In this document: piece after piece, positions 35,770 to 45,372 of the stretch
Layout of the letters: every line of letters starts with the position of its first letter
Position numbering within the stretch: position 1 is the first letter of the stretch
Assembly: GCF_002159625.1 (NCBI RefSeq)
Contig: NZ_NFIZ01000004.1
Coordinates: 1 to 64,000, forward strand
Reading direction: 5' to 3'
DNA length: 64,000 nt
Source of the DNA: Olsenella sp. An285
GTDB taxonomy: Bacteria > Actinomycetota > Coriobacteriia > Coriobacteriales > Atopobiaceae
Program-made: the position numbers and the translations under genes
Notes under the pieces: model-generated
Told to the model about the DNA's origin: nothing
The model's input: the letters and a program-made list of their open reading frames with translations, nothing else
Database searches by the model: none

Positions 35770-35870
35770 GCCCCCTCCCGCCAATGTACAGAAAAGTCGG
35801 ACTTTCCCGCGCGATTTCCCTGATGGGCGCCGGGGAAGTCCGACTTTTCTGTACATTGGCGGGAGGGGGC
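35770..35870. repeat. Perfect 35-bp inverted repeat between convergent genes (element F)
   Basis: Arms 35770-35804 and 35836-35870 are exact complements and contain the CAATGTACAGAAA core of element C. The spacer is 31 bases. The right arm ends eight bases from the P-type ATPase stop. A GAGAAGAAC motif at 35761-35769 directly precedes the left arm. It is placed to act as a bidirectional terminator, but no T-run follows either arm. Confidence 0.9.
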
Positions 35871-35878
35871 TGAGGCCC

Positions 35879-37789
<1,911 letters not shown>

Positions 37790-37810
37790 GACGGCTCCTC
37801 TGCAAATTGG

Positions 37811-37885
37811 GTCTGCAAATTGGGGACAGTCCCCATTTCACATAAAACTTTTCTGCAAATTGGGGACTGTCCCCAATTTGCAGAC
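37811..37885. repeat. Perfect 24-bp inverted repeat abutting the HMA stop (element G)
   Basis: Arms 37811-37834 and 37862-37885 are exact complements with the self-complementary core GGGGACNGTCCCC. The outer base touches the TAG of the HMA gene at 37886. An extra direct copy of TGCAAATTGG lies just before at 37801 and another in the spacer. It sits between HMA and ATPase genes of one apparent operon. Confidence 0.9.
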
Positions 37886-38104
37886 CTAGCGGACGATCTC
37901 GCAGTCGGGCTCGATTTTGGCGGCGAGGGCCACCACGCGGTCCAGCACGTCGTCGAAGCGGTCATCGGGGGCGGTGAGCGTGAGCTTCTGGGTCATGAAG
38001 TTGACCTTTGCGTCGTCCACGCCGTCGACCTTCTTGATGGCGTCCTCGAGCTTGAGCGCGCAGTTGGCACAATCGATCTCGTCGAGCTTGAATGACTTGC
38101 GCAT
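37886..38104 (-). CDS. Free-standing HMA metal-binding protein
   Basis: A 72-residue heavy-metal-associated domain, ferredoxin-like fold, with the metal-binding pair C12 and C15 in EIDCANCALKLEDAIKK. The CANC motif preceded by Asp (DCANC) is typical of Zn/Cd-type N-terminal domains of P-ATPases. It probably replaces the missing N-terminal domain of the adjacent ATPase or acts as its metallochaperone. ATG 38104 follows GGGAAAGGAAACGCC. It lies 29 bases after the ArsR gene stop, in one operon. Confidence 0.88.
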   Translation of the reverse strand: MRKSFKLDEIDCANCALKLEDAIKKVDGVDDAKVNFMTQKLTLTAPDDRFDDVLDRVVALAAKIEPDCEIVR

Positions 38105-38133
38105 GGCGTTTCCTTTCCCGCGGGCTCCGCCCG

Positions 38134-38457
38134 CTACTCGCAGATGTGGGACATGCCCTGGTTGAGCATCGTGTAGACGTGGTCGTCGGCGAGGGAGTAG
38201 ACGACGTTTCGCCCGTCTCTCTGGAACTTCACGAGCCGCGCCTGCTTGAGGGTGCGCAGCTGGTGGGAGACGGCGCTCTGCGTGCTCCCGGTCTGCTCGG
38301 CGATGTCTGCGACGCAGAGCTCGCGGCCCATGAGGGCAAAGAGGATCTTGATGCGTGTGGTGTCGCTGAAGACCTTGAAGAGGTCGGCGAGGTCGTAGAG
38401 CAGCTCCTCGTCCGGCATCTCGTCGGGCGTCTCCCCAACGGTCAGCTTCTCCGCCAT
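38134..38457 (-). CDS. ArsR/SmtB-family metal-sensing repressor
   Basis: A winged-helix repressor of 107 residues. The recognition helix is TGSTQSAVSHQLRTLKQARL. The last helix has D92, H93, H104 and E107 (DDHVYTMLNQGMSHICE), the alpha-5 type site used by Zn sensors such as SmtB and CzrA. ATG 38457. Expected to repress its own operon (HMA protein and P-ATPase) until Zn or Cd accumulates. Two operator-like palindromes lie just upstream. ELCVADI replaces the ELCVCDL metal motif of CadC, so an alpha-3N lead/cadmium site is absent. Confidence 0.92.
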   Translation of the reverse strand: MAEKLTVGETPDEMPDEELLYDLADLFKVFSDTTRIKILFALMGRELCVADIAEQTGSTQSAVSHQLRTLKQARLVKFQRDGRNVVYSLADDHVYTMLNQGMSHICE

Positions 38458-38479
38458 GTTCGCTCCTTCCAAATGAGCA

Positions 38480-38497
38480 TATGAACACGTGCTCATA
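38480..38497. promoter_or_regulatory. SmtB/CzrA-type operator 1
   Basis: TATGAACACGTGCTCATA is an 18-bp near-palindrome starting 22 bases upstream of the ArsR gene. It matches the ATGAACA-type half sites known for this regulator family. Confidence 0.7.
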
Positions 38498-38516
38498 TAT
38501 TACCTACGGATGATTA

Positions 38517-38534
38517 TATGAGCATGTGTTCATA
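38517..38534. promoter_or_regulatory. SmtB/CzrA-type operator 2
   Basis: TATGAGCATGTGTTCATA is a second copy 37 bases from the first, in opposite orientation. The two share the consensus ATGARCAYRTGYTCAT. The pair lies between the ArsR gene and the upstream xpt, whose stop is at 38582. Confidence 0.7.
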
Positions 38535-38581
38535 TGTCAAGGGAGAATTCCGCAGAACGGAGAAGAGGGGGGGGGACTGGC

Positions 38582-39160
38582 CTACGCGAACTCGATCTCG
38601 CCGGTCTCGGCGTTCATGGACTTCACCACTGCGAGGGACTCCACCTGGTAGCCGCGGCGGCGCAGCTCGTCGCCCCCGGGCTGGAAGCCCTTCTCGATGG
38701 CGATGCCGATGCCCTCCACGATGACGCCCGCCTCGTCGCAGATCTCGAGCAGGCCGTTCATCGCGCAGCCCATGGCCATGAAGTCGTCGATGATGAGCAC
38801 GTGCTCGCCGGGGGAGAGGAAGCGCTTGGCAACGATGACCTGGTACTCGCGTCCCTTGGTGTAGCTCGTGATGTTGGTGCGGTACTGGTCCCCGTCCATG
38901 TTCTTGGACTCGGTCTTGCGCGCGAAGACCACCGGGACCCCGCCGAAGTGCGTCGCGGCGACGCAGGCGATGCCGATGCCGGAGGCCTCGATGGTGAGGA
39001 TCTTGTCGATGCGCTTGCCGGCGAAGAGGCGCGCCCACTCGGCGCCCATGTGGTCGTAGAGGGCCACGTCGCACTGGTGGTTGAGGAAGTTGTCGACCTT
39101 GAGGACGTTTCCCTCGCGTACGATGCCGTCCCGACGGATGCGATCCTCAAGCTCCTGCAT
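38582..39160 (-). CDS. xpt: Xanthine phosphoribosyltransferase
   Basis: Purine-salvage enzyme that joins xanthine to PRPP, 192 residues. The Xpt start [20 protein letters not shown], the [14 protein letters not shown] segment and the PRPP loop [17 protein letters not shown] are all present. ATG 39160 is preceded by GAGGGAGGGCAC. In many Firmicutes a guanine riboswitch precedes xpt; none was recognised in the 128-bp leader here. The gene is separate from its neighbours, although the TIM-barrel gene ends shortly upstream on the same strand. Confidence 0.93.
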   Translation of the reverse strand: MQELEDRIRRDGIVREGNVLKVDNFLNHQCDVALYDHMGAEWARLFAGKRIDKILTIEASGIGIACVAATHFGGVPVVFARKTESKNMDGDQYRTNITSYTKGREYQVIVAKRFLSPGEHVLIIDDFMAMGCAMNGLLEICDEAGVIVEGIGIAIEKGFQPGGDELRRRGYQVESLAVVKSMNAETGEIEFA

Positions 39161-39288
39161 GTGCGTGCCCTCCCTCGCGCGTGTTATGTCCCAACCATTA
39201 TGCACGCGCGCAGGAGGTTTTGGCAGCTCGTCCGAAAACTCGCTGAAATCGGGGAGGGGTGCGCGGTGTCGCGCGGCGGCGTCTGGGG

Positions 39289-40257
39289 CTATCGCGCCTT
39301 GCGGCCGAAGAAGGGGAGCCTGGGCAGACGCCCGCGGAAGGGGCTCACGAAGTCCTCCTCGCCGATCTGCTCGGCGGCCTCCACCTCGGGGGGCACCGTC
39401 TGGACAACGCCGTTGGGGACGTCTGCCACGGGCATGTCGGTTATGTCCGGCACGACGGTGGCGACGGAGCGCTCCTCGCCGGCCGCCGTCGCCACCGCCT
39501 CGGCCTTCTCGCGGTAGCGGACCATCATGTCGCGCTGGAGCTCGGTGACGCTGGGGGGCGCCCAGATGAGGGCGTTCGCGCCGGAGGCGATGGTGGTCGC
39601 GGCGGTCTCGTCGTCGCGCCCGCCGGTGGCGATGATGGGGAGCGCGGGGAAGGCGGCGCGAAGCTCCGCGATGACCTCGGGGGTGCGGCGCCCGGCGGCG
39701 ACGTTGATGATGCGCGCGCCCGCCTGGACCTTCTCGGCGGCCTCGTTGTCGAAGCGCGTGATCGTGGCGACCACGGGGATGTCCACGGTGGAGACCACCT
39801 GGCTCACCATCTCGGGGGTGGCGGGGGAGTTGAGCACCACGCCGGCAGCGCCCTGCATCTCCGAGACGGCGGCGAGCTCGGCGGCGCGCCTGCCGGTGGT
39901 GGTGCCGCCGCCCACGCCCACGAAGAGCGGGGCCTCGGCCACCGTGAGCAGCGCCTGCGTGATGGCGGGCTGCGCGGTGAAGGGGTAGACGGCAAAGATC
40001 GCGTCCGCGTTCGAGTTGCGGATGGCGGCGACGTCGGTGGAGTAGAGCAGGGTGCGGATGCGACGCCCGAAGAGCGTGAAGCCGGAGCACCCCTCGTAGT
40101 TCTCGGGCACGCGCAGCGGCGCCTTGCGCAGGCGGCCCTCGATGGGCATGGGGCCGTCAGCGGCGGGCACGAGGTCGTGCGCGCCGCCAGCGGGAAAGAT
40201 GCCGGGCTTGATGACCTGCTCGGAGGCCTGTCTGGTCGTGCTCTCAGGGTCGTGCAT
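39289..40257 (-). CDS. TIM-barrel-like protein of unknown function
   Basis: A 322-residue protein resembling a family usually labelled only hydrolase. The core (residues about 40-250) has the repeated beta/alpha pattern with [58 protein letters not shown] and [18 protein letters not shown], like phosphate-binding barrels such as IMPDH or ThiG folds. The GGG and TGG loops may bind a phosphate. The C-terminal 70 residues are a low-complexity Val/Pro/Glu tail with a basic end. ATG 40257 follows GAGGAGGCCCC. No reaction can be assigned. Confidence 0.6.
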   Translation of the reverse strand: MHDPESTTRQASEQVIKPGIFPAGGAHDLVPAADGPMPIEGRLRKAPLRVPENYEGCSGFTLFGRRIRTLLYSTDVAAIRNSNADAIFAVYPFTAQPAITQALLTVAEAPLFVGVGGGTTTGRRAAELAAVSEMQGAAGVVLNSPATPEMVSQVVSTVDIPVVATITRFDNEAAEKVQAGARIINVAAGRRTPEVIAELRAAFPALPIIATGGRDDETAATTIASGANALIWAPPSVTELQRDMMVRYREKAEAVATAAGEERSVATVVPDITDMPVADVPNGVVQTVPPEVEAAEQIGEEDFVSPFRGRLPRLPFFGRKAR

Positions 40258-40321
40258 GGGGCCTCCTCGACATGTCGTTTCGAATGTGTGGTCGATCGGA
40301 ACTTTCAGCCACTACCGTATT

Positions 40322-40350
40322 CCCCGTGAACGCGTTACGTATTCACGGGG
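40322..40350. terminator. Hairpin between the aldo/keto reductase and barrel genes
   Basis: CCCCGTGAA and TTCACGGGG form a perfect 9-bp stem with an 11-base loop. It is placed 40 bases beyond the aldo/keto reductase stop and 65 bases before the barrel gene. It is probably a terminator, although no T-run follows on the minus strand. Confidence 0.5.
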
Positions 40351-40393
40351 AGCGGGAACGTGACAGGCTGGTAAGAATGGGCTGACGCGGCGC

Positions 40394-41545
40394 TTACTCC
40401 TCGGCCTCGAACTCCGCCGCCACCCCGCGCAGGAGCTCGCGGATGGGCAGGTGCTGCGGGCAGGCGCGCTCGCAGGCGCCGCAGCCGATGCACTCCGAGG
40501 CCAGTCCGTGCCCGTGACCGGTGTGGACCGCCTTGTAGTAGAAGCCGGCCGAGTCCTCGCCGTAGGCGCGCTTGGCGTTGAGGCAGGAGAAGACGTCGGG
40601 GATGTTGATCTTCTTGGGGCAGCCGTCCACGCAGTAGCGGCAGGCGGTGCACTCGATTGCGTTCTGGCCGCGCAGGATCTGCGTGACGCGGGCGACGGCC
40701 TCGCGCTCGGCGGGGGAGAGCGGGACGAGCGGCGAGAAGGTCGACACGTTCTCGGCGATCATCTCGGGCGTGCCCATGCCGGAGAGCACCATCTCAACGC
40801 CGGGGAGCCCGGCGGCGAAGCGCAGGGCGTAGCTCGCGGGGGAGCCGGGCCCGGCGGCGGCGAGGACGTCGCGCGCCTCGTCGGGCAGGTTGACCAGCCG
40901 TCCGCCCTTGACGGGCTCCATCACGATGACGGGCTTGCCGTGCGCGGCGGCCACCTCGCAGCACTCGCGGCTCTGGATGACGCCGTTCTCCCAGTCGAGA
41001 TAGTTGACCTGCAGCTGGACGAACTCGACGTCGGGGTGGTCGGTCAGGATGCGGTCGAGGAACGCGGCGTTGCTGTGGAACGAGAAGCCCACGTGGCGCA
41101 CGAGCCCCGCGTCGCGCGCGGCAAAGGCCTCGTCGTAGGCGCCGCAGCGCTGGTACTTCTCGTAGTTGCCCATGCCCTGGGAGTGCATGAGGTAGAAGTC
41201 GAAGTGGTCCACGCCGCAGGCGCGCAGCTGGTCCTCGATGAGCGGGCGGATGTCCTCGCGGCGCTCGAAGTTGCCGGGGGAGAGCTTGTCCGCGAGGAGG
41301 AACTCGTCACGGTCGTGGCGGGAGGCGAGCGCCGCCGCGACGGCGGGCTCCGAGTTGCCGGAGTGATAGGGGCGCGCGGTGTCGAAGTAGTTGAGCCCTC
41401 CGTCGATGAAGGCGTCGACCATCTGCGAGAACGTGGCGATGTCGACGCTCTTGTCCTCGTTCACGGGCAGGCGCATGCAGCCAAAGCCGAGCTTGCCGCG
41501 CGCGGCCTCGAAGGGCGCGGCGTGCGTGGTCGTGGTGTCGCTCAT
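40394..41545 (-). CDS. Aldo/keto reductase with C-terminal 4Fe-4S domain
   Basis: A 383-residue oxidoreductase. Residues about 15-285 form an aldo/keto reductase barrel: GFGCMRLP, FDTARPYHSGNSE with the catalytic Tyr, LLADKLSP with the Lys, and FYLMHSQGMG with the His. The C-terminus is ferredoxin-like, with CTACRYCVDGCPKKINIPD and CIGCGACERACPQHLPIRE, room for two 4Fe-4S clusters. Such fusions are common in anaerobes, where electrons may come from ferredoxin. The substrate is unknown. ATG 41545 follows AGAGGGGATCTC. Confidence 0.92.
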   Translation of the reverse strand: MSDTTTTHAAPFEAARGKLGFGCMRLPVNEDKSVDIATFSQMVDAFIDGGLNYFDTARPYHSGNSEPAVAAALASRHDRDEFLLADKLSPGNFERREDIRPLIEDQLRACGVDHFDFYLMHSQGMGNYEKYQRCGAYDEAFAARDAGLVRHVGFSFHSNAAFLDRILTDHPDVEFVQLQVNYLDWENGVIQSRECCEVAAAHGKPVIVMEPVKGGRLVNLPDEARDVLAAAGPGSPASYALRFAAGLPGVEMVLSGMGTPEMIAENVSTFSPLVPLSPAEREAVARVTQILRGQNAIECTACRYCVDGCPKKINIPDVFSCLNAKRAYGEDSAGFYYKAVHTGHGHGLASECIGCGACERACPQHLPIRELLRGVAAEFEAEE

Positions 41546-41590
41546 GAGATCCCCTCTCGATCGTCGTGTCTGGTGGACATTCTACGCCGC

Positions 41591-41666
41591 CGCCTGCACG
41601 AAACGGGACGTGCCTGAAACGTGCAAGCTCTTGCACGTTTCAGGCACGTCCCCCTTCGTGCAGGCG
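41591..41666. repeat. Inverted repeat GGGACGTGCC family abutting the TauE stop (element H)
   Basis: Arms of 37 bases (41591-41627 and 41630-41666) pair with two mismatches. The outermost base touches the TAG of the TauE gene at 41667. The core GGGACGTGCCTGAAACGTGC is identical to elements E and J; H and J also share the TGCACGAAAC flank. Confidence 0.9.
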
Positions 41667-42437
41667 CTACGAGAGGGCGAGCTGGGCCAGCTTGATGAGC
41701 GCCACGGCTATCGACCCTACGGCAACGATGCCCTTGAGCAGAGGCGCGTTGATCCGGTGCGCGTTGAAGCTTCCCAGGAGGACCCCCGCCCCGTGCGCGA
41801 GCAGCGCCACGGGCAGGAGCGCCCACACCTCGGTGCCTACGCCGCCGCCCAGGAGGTAGCCCGCCGCCGCGGGGACCGCGATGGCCACCGAGTCCAGGAG
41901 CGACATCCCCACCGCCATGCGCGGCCCCACGCCCATGAGCATGAGCACGGGCACCACGAGCACGGGGCCTCCCGCGCCAGAGGCGGCGCACACGACGGCG
42001 GTGATCAGGCCGACGGCAAAGAGGCGGCCGGCACCGGGCATGGGGGCGCGGGACGCACCGTCCTTCTCGCTGCCGCGCATGCGGAGAAGAACGGAGGCCC
42101 CGGAGCCCAGGACCACGAGGTAGAGGACGACGGTCAGTACCTCAGCGGGCAGCACGACCCCCACCTGCGTGCCGGCGAGCGCCCCGAGGAAGCTGCCGGC
42201 GAGCAGCCCCGCGCTCGCACGCAGCGGGAGGTCCCCGGTGCGGCGGTAGGCGGGGCAGCCGAGCGTGCCGGAGACGACGAACGCGGCGAAGGAGAGGGCG
42301 AGCCCCTCGACGGGCGCGAGGCCGAGAAAGCCGGCGTAGAACATCGGGAGCAGGAAGCCCGCGATGCCGGTGAGCCCCACACAGGCTCCCACGAGGGCGT
42401 TCGCGAGGGCGACGAGGGCGAGCGTGTCGGCGCCCAC
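41667..42437 (-). CDS. TauE/SafE-family membrane permease
   Basis: A 256-residue permease with about eight hydrophobic segments and the two-repeat pattern of the TauE/SafE (sulfite/organo-anion exporter) family. Repeat landmarks are GACVGLTGIAGFLLPMFY and AVVCAASGAGGPVLVVPVLM. A charged loop with GSEKDGAS separates the halves. GTG 42437 overlaps the amidohydrolase stop by one base (TAGTG), so the two are coupled. A substrate linked to the amidohydrolase reaction is plausible. Confidence 0.85.
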   Translation of the reverse strand: MGADTLALVALANALVGACVGLTGIAGFLLPMFYAGFLGLAPVEGLALSFAAFVVSGTLGCPAYRRTGDLPLRASAGLLAGSFLGALAGTQVGVVLPAEVLTVVLYLVVLGSGASVLLRMRGSEKDGASRAPMPGAGRLFAVGLITAVVCAASGAGGPVLVVPVLMLMGVGPRMAVGMSLLDSVAIAVPAAAGYLLGGGVGTEVWALLPVALLAHGAGVLLGSFNAHRINAPLLKGIVAVGSIAVALIKLAQLALS

Positions 42438-43807
42438 TACGCGACCGCCCCGCTCTTCTCGGCGGAGCGCGCCGCGGCTTCGGCCATGTCGTCGAGGTGC
42501 GCCTGGTAGCCCGCGGCGCGCTCCATGATGGCGGCCTCGTCAAGCGTGAGGACCTCGCGGTCGCGCATGACGAGGCGGCCGTCCACGATCATGTCGCGCA
42601 CGTCGGCGGCGCCCGCGCACTCCACGAGCGTGTTCACCACGTTGCCGGTGGGATACATGCCGGGGTTCACCAGGTCCACGGTGATGAGGTCCGCCACGGC
42701 GCCGAGCTCCACGGCGCCCGCGCCCTCCGTGCCCATGAAGGCGGCGCCGCTCTCGGTGGCCATGTTGACGATGGCGCGCGCCGGCATGACGGCCGGGTCG
42801 GCGATGGGCACGCCGTGAGTGACGTTCATGATGGATCGGAAGAGGCGCATCTCCGCCCAGAGGGAGAGGCCGCCGTGGGCCGCGCCGTCCGTGCCGAGGC
42901 CCTCGATGACGCCGCGGCTGCGCAGGCTCGGCGTCTCGGGCGTGGCCTTGGCGCAGTTGGAGAACGGGCAGTGGCACACCTTGACGCCGCGCTCCACGAG
43001 GATGTTCTTCTCGACCTCCGAGAGCATGAGGCAGTGGGCCCCGAGGAAGCGCTCGGAGAGGACGCCGCCCAGGCGCTCGAGATACTCGAAGGGGCGCACG
43101 CCCTGGTTCTGCAGGGTGTAGTTGACCTCGGTCGCGTACTCGTTCATGTGGGCCTGAAGGAGGGCGCCGCGCTCGTTGGCGTGGTCGGCGGTCTTGCGGA
43201 TGAGCTCCTCGGAGCAGCTCATGAGCGCGCGCAGGGCGTAGGCCACGCGGATGCGGCCATTCGCGGCGCCGTCCCAGCGCTCGTAGAGGTCGTCCGCCGC
43301 CGCCACGGCCTCGTCGCAGGTCATGGCTATCGAGGCGGGGAGCCCCGGCTGGTCCATCGTGGAGACGGAGAGCGTGGCGCGAAGACCCGCAGCCTCGTAG
43401 ACGGAGGCGGCCTCGTCCATGAAGTAGCTGCCGGCGTCCACGAGCGAGGTGGTGCCGGACTTGATCATCTCGAGCGCGGAGAGCTCGGCGGAGAGGCGCA
43501 TGAGCTCGGGCGTGAGCGTGGACTCGAAGGGCAGCATGATGCGCGTCCAGATCATGGGGAGCTCGTCGAGGACGCGGCCCTTGAGGAGCTGCTGGCCCGT
43601 GTGGGTGTGGCAGTCCACGAGGCCGGGCATGACGAGCCTGCCGCGCCCGTCGATGCGCGTGGCGGCCTCGAGCGCGGCGTCTGCCTCGGCGTCGGCGGCG
43701 CGCAGCAGGGCGATGCGGCCCGCCTCGACGCCGACGGTCTGGTGGCGCGCGACGCCCGCCGCGTGGGGGAGAAGGACGGTCGCGTCAGAAATCAGAATAT
43801 CAAGCAT
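42437..43807 (-). CDS. Amidohydrolase (5'-deoxyadenosine/SAH/MTA deaminase-like)
   Basis: A metal-dependent amidohydrolase of the TrzA/MtaD/SsnA group, 456 residues. Metal ligands are in LVMPGLVDCHTHTGQQLLKG (HxH), LLQAHMNE, GAHCLMLSE and LGTDGAAHGG. The family mostly deaminates adenosine-like or guanine-like compounds or s-triazines. ATG 43807 follows TTGGAGGCAACC. It is followed by the coupled TauE gene and preceded by the DUF3100-type membrane pair, so it probably acts on an imported amine-bearing compound. Confidence 0.88.
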   Translation of the reverse strand: MLDILISDATVLLPHAAGVARHQTVGVEAGRIALLRAADAEADAALEAATRIDGRGRLVMPGLVDCHTHTGQQLLKGRVLDELPMIWTRIMLPFESTLTPELMRLSAELSALEMIKSGTTSLVDAGSYFMDEAASVYEAAGLRATLSVSTMDQPGLPASIAMTCDEAVAAADDLYERWDGAANGRIRVAYALRALMSCSEELIRKTADHANERGALLQAHMNEYATEVNYTLQNQGVRPFEYLERLGGVLSERFLGAHCLMLSEVEKNILVERGVKVCHCPFSNCAKATPETPSLRSRGVIEGLGTDGAAHGGLSLWAEMRLFRSIMNVTHGVPIADPAVMPARAIVNMATESGAAFMGTEGAGAVELGAVADLITVDLVNPGMYPTGNVVNTLVECAGAADVRDMIVDGRLVMRDREVLTLDEAAIMERAAGYQAHLDDMAEAAARSAEKSGAVA

Positions 43808-43820
43808 GGTTGCCTCCAAT

Positions 43821-43846
43821 ATGACAAGGGGACAGTCCCTTTGTCA
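43821..43846. repeat. Short palindrome with GGGGACAGTCCC core (element I)
   Basis: Arms of 12-13 bases (ATGACAAGGGGAC with one mismatch) form a near-perfect hairpin sharing the core of element G. It lies in the 80-bp gap between the small membrane gene and the amidohydrolase. Confidence 0.75.
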
Positions 43847-43887
43847 TGTTATGTGGACGAGGGGGGTGATCCCGCTGCCCCTTGGCG

Positions 43888-44334
43888 CTAGATGGCGCCG
43901 GTGAGGGTGAGGAGAAGCTGCGAGATGATGGCCGTGATGACGAAGGAGCCCGTCATGAAGACGATGCCCACGACGACCATCTTCCAGCCCTGGCGAGCGA
44001 AGAAGCCGAGCTGGTCCGCCACGCCGATGCCGGCGAACGCGCCCACGAGCGCGAGCGGCGCCGTAAGGTTGATCACGCCCACCGAGGCGATGACGAAGTC
44101 GCGCACGGGGCTCCAGGGCCCGGCGACCAGAAGGCCCAGGACGGAGACATAGGCCACGATCGGGAGCTTGAGCGGGATGAGCTTGGTGCACGCCATGCCC
44201 GCGAGCGAGAGCGCCACGAGGATGAGGATGCCCGGCAGGCTCTCCACGATGCCCACCTGGAAGCCCACGAGGTTGGCGAGCGCGATGCCCACCGCGGAAA
44301 CGAGGAAGAGAAACGCCCACTCGGTGCTGCGCAT
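43888..44334 (-). CDS. Small membrane partner of the DUF3100-type protein
   Basis: A 148-residue, very hydrophobic protein with about five membrane segments (SLPGILILVALSLAGMACTK; KMVVVGIVFMTGSFVITAII). No catalytic motif. It lies one base after the DUF3100-type gene and before the amidohydrolase, which suggests a two-subunit transporter for the amidohydrolase substrate. ATG 44334; a GTG at 44343 overlapping the upstream gene is an alternative. The partnership is inferred from gene order. Confidence 0.7.
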   Translation of the reverse strand: MRSTEWAFLFLVSAVGIALANLVGFQVGIVESLPGILILVALSLAGMACTKLIPLKLPIVAYVSVLGLLVAGPWSPVRDFVIASVGVINLTAPLALVGAFAGIGVADQLGFFARQGWKMVVVGIVFMTGSFVITAIISQLLLTLTGAI

Positions 44335-44335
44335 G

Positions 44336-45217
44336 CTACTCACCGTCCTTCTCGGCCGTGCCGTCCGTGCCTGCCGCGGCCTCGCGCTCGGCGAGCACCG
44401 CGGAGGGCTCGTGGCGCAGCGCCGAGAAGCGCGGCTCGAGCGTCCTGTAGAGCCAGGCCGCGAGCGGAAGCGCCACGAACATGGCGAGGTACACGCCGTC
44501 GATGCCGGCGATGGTCTGGCTCGCGGAGGCGAGCGCCGTGATCTGGTCTGCCTGGCCGGGGTAGATGGCCCCGAGCACGCCCGTGGCGGCCGCCATCATG
44601 ATGCCGGCACCCACGCCGGCGGCAAGGCCAAGCGAGAGCGGGTCAAAGAGCCCGAACGCGGCCACGAGGCTGGCGAGAAGCCCGAAGTAGATGGTGCCGA
44701 GCATGCCGCCCACCACGTAGATGGCGAGGCTGCCCTTTGCCTCGGGGCTCTCCGCGCCGTAGACGTCCGTGGTGACGGCGAGGTTGGTCTCTCGGTTGAT
44801 GGAGCTCGCGGCGCCGATGGTCTCGCGCTTGAGGCCGAGGGCCAGCGCCACGGGCACGGCGATGAGGATCGTGAGGATGTCGCCGAAGGCGTGGGCGAAA
44901 AGCGCCGGGCCAGCGGAGATGACGGTGTCGAGCGAGGCGCCCGCGTTGATGCCGAGCTTGGCGATGAAGGGGCAGATGGCCACGATCACGAGCTTGGAGG
45001 CGGCCTTCACCTGCGGCGTCTTGAAGATCTTGGCCACGCTGGGGCCGGAGAGGATGCCCAGGATCAGGGAGTAGAAGATGGGGAAGAGGATGAGCGTTCC
45101 GGGGCCTATGGGAATCGAGATCTGGCCGATGGCGCTTGCCACGACGGCGAAGACCAGGGCCACGAGGTAGATCTTCCACTCGGCGCGGATGCGCTCTGCG
45201 AGTGACGCGTAGGACAT
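44336..45217 (-). CDS. DUF3100-type membrane protein (putative transporter)
   Basis: A 293-residue integral membrane protein with about eight hydrophobic segments. It resembles the DUF3100 family: WKIYLVALVFAVVASAIGQI, the FAHAFGDILTILIAVPVALA segment, and GAGIMMAAATGVLGAIYP. The family is uncharacterised and is often encoded beside peptidases or amidohydrolases. The C-terminus is hydrophilic and ends TAEKDGE, an in-frame GAGAAGGAC site. ATG 45217 follows AGAGGAGAACC. First gene of a four-gene operon. Confidence 0.65.
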   Translation of the reverse strand: MSYASLAERIRAEWKIYLVALVFAVVASAIGQISIPIGPGTLILFPIFYSLILGILSGPSVAKIFKTPQVKAASKLVIVAICPFIAKLGINAGASLDTVISAGPALFAHAFGDILTILIAVPVALALGLKRETIGAASSINRETNLAVTTDVYGAESPEAKGSLAIYVVGGMLGTIYFGLLASLVAAFGLFDPLSLGLAAGVGAGIMMAAATGVLGAIYPGQADQITALASASQTIAGIDGVYLAMFVALPLAAWLYRTLEPRFSALRHEPSAVLAEREAAAGTDGTAEKDGE

Positions 45218-45287
45218 GGTTCTCCTCTCGCTGCTTTGGGTTTGTGTGCGAGAAGAGATTGGCACGTTATGCGACGTAAACCGTGGG

Positions 45288-45361
45288 GCTTGCACGAAAC
45301 GGGACGTGCCTGAAACGTGCAAGCTCTTGCACGTTTCAGGCACGTCCCCCTTCGTGCAAGC
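45288..45361. repeat. Inverted repeat GGGACGTGCC family (element J)
   Basis: Arms of 36 bases (45288-45323 and 45326-45361) pair with two mismatches. The sequence is identical to element H over the inner 60 or so bases. It begins 11 bases after the stop of the membrane-anchored acidic protein gene. Confidence 0.9.
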
Positions 45362-45372
45362 GCCCCCTCGGC

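Noticed and set aside
39161-39288. Guanine riboswitch in front of xpt
   Set aside because: The leader is short and no conserved purine-aptamer loop sequence was recognised.
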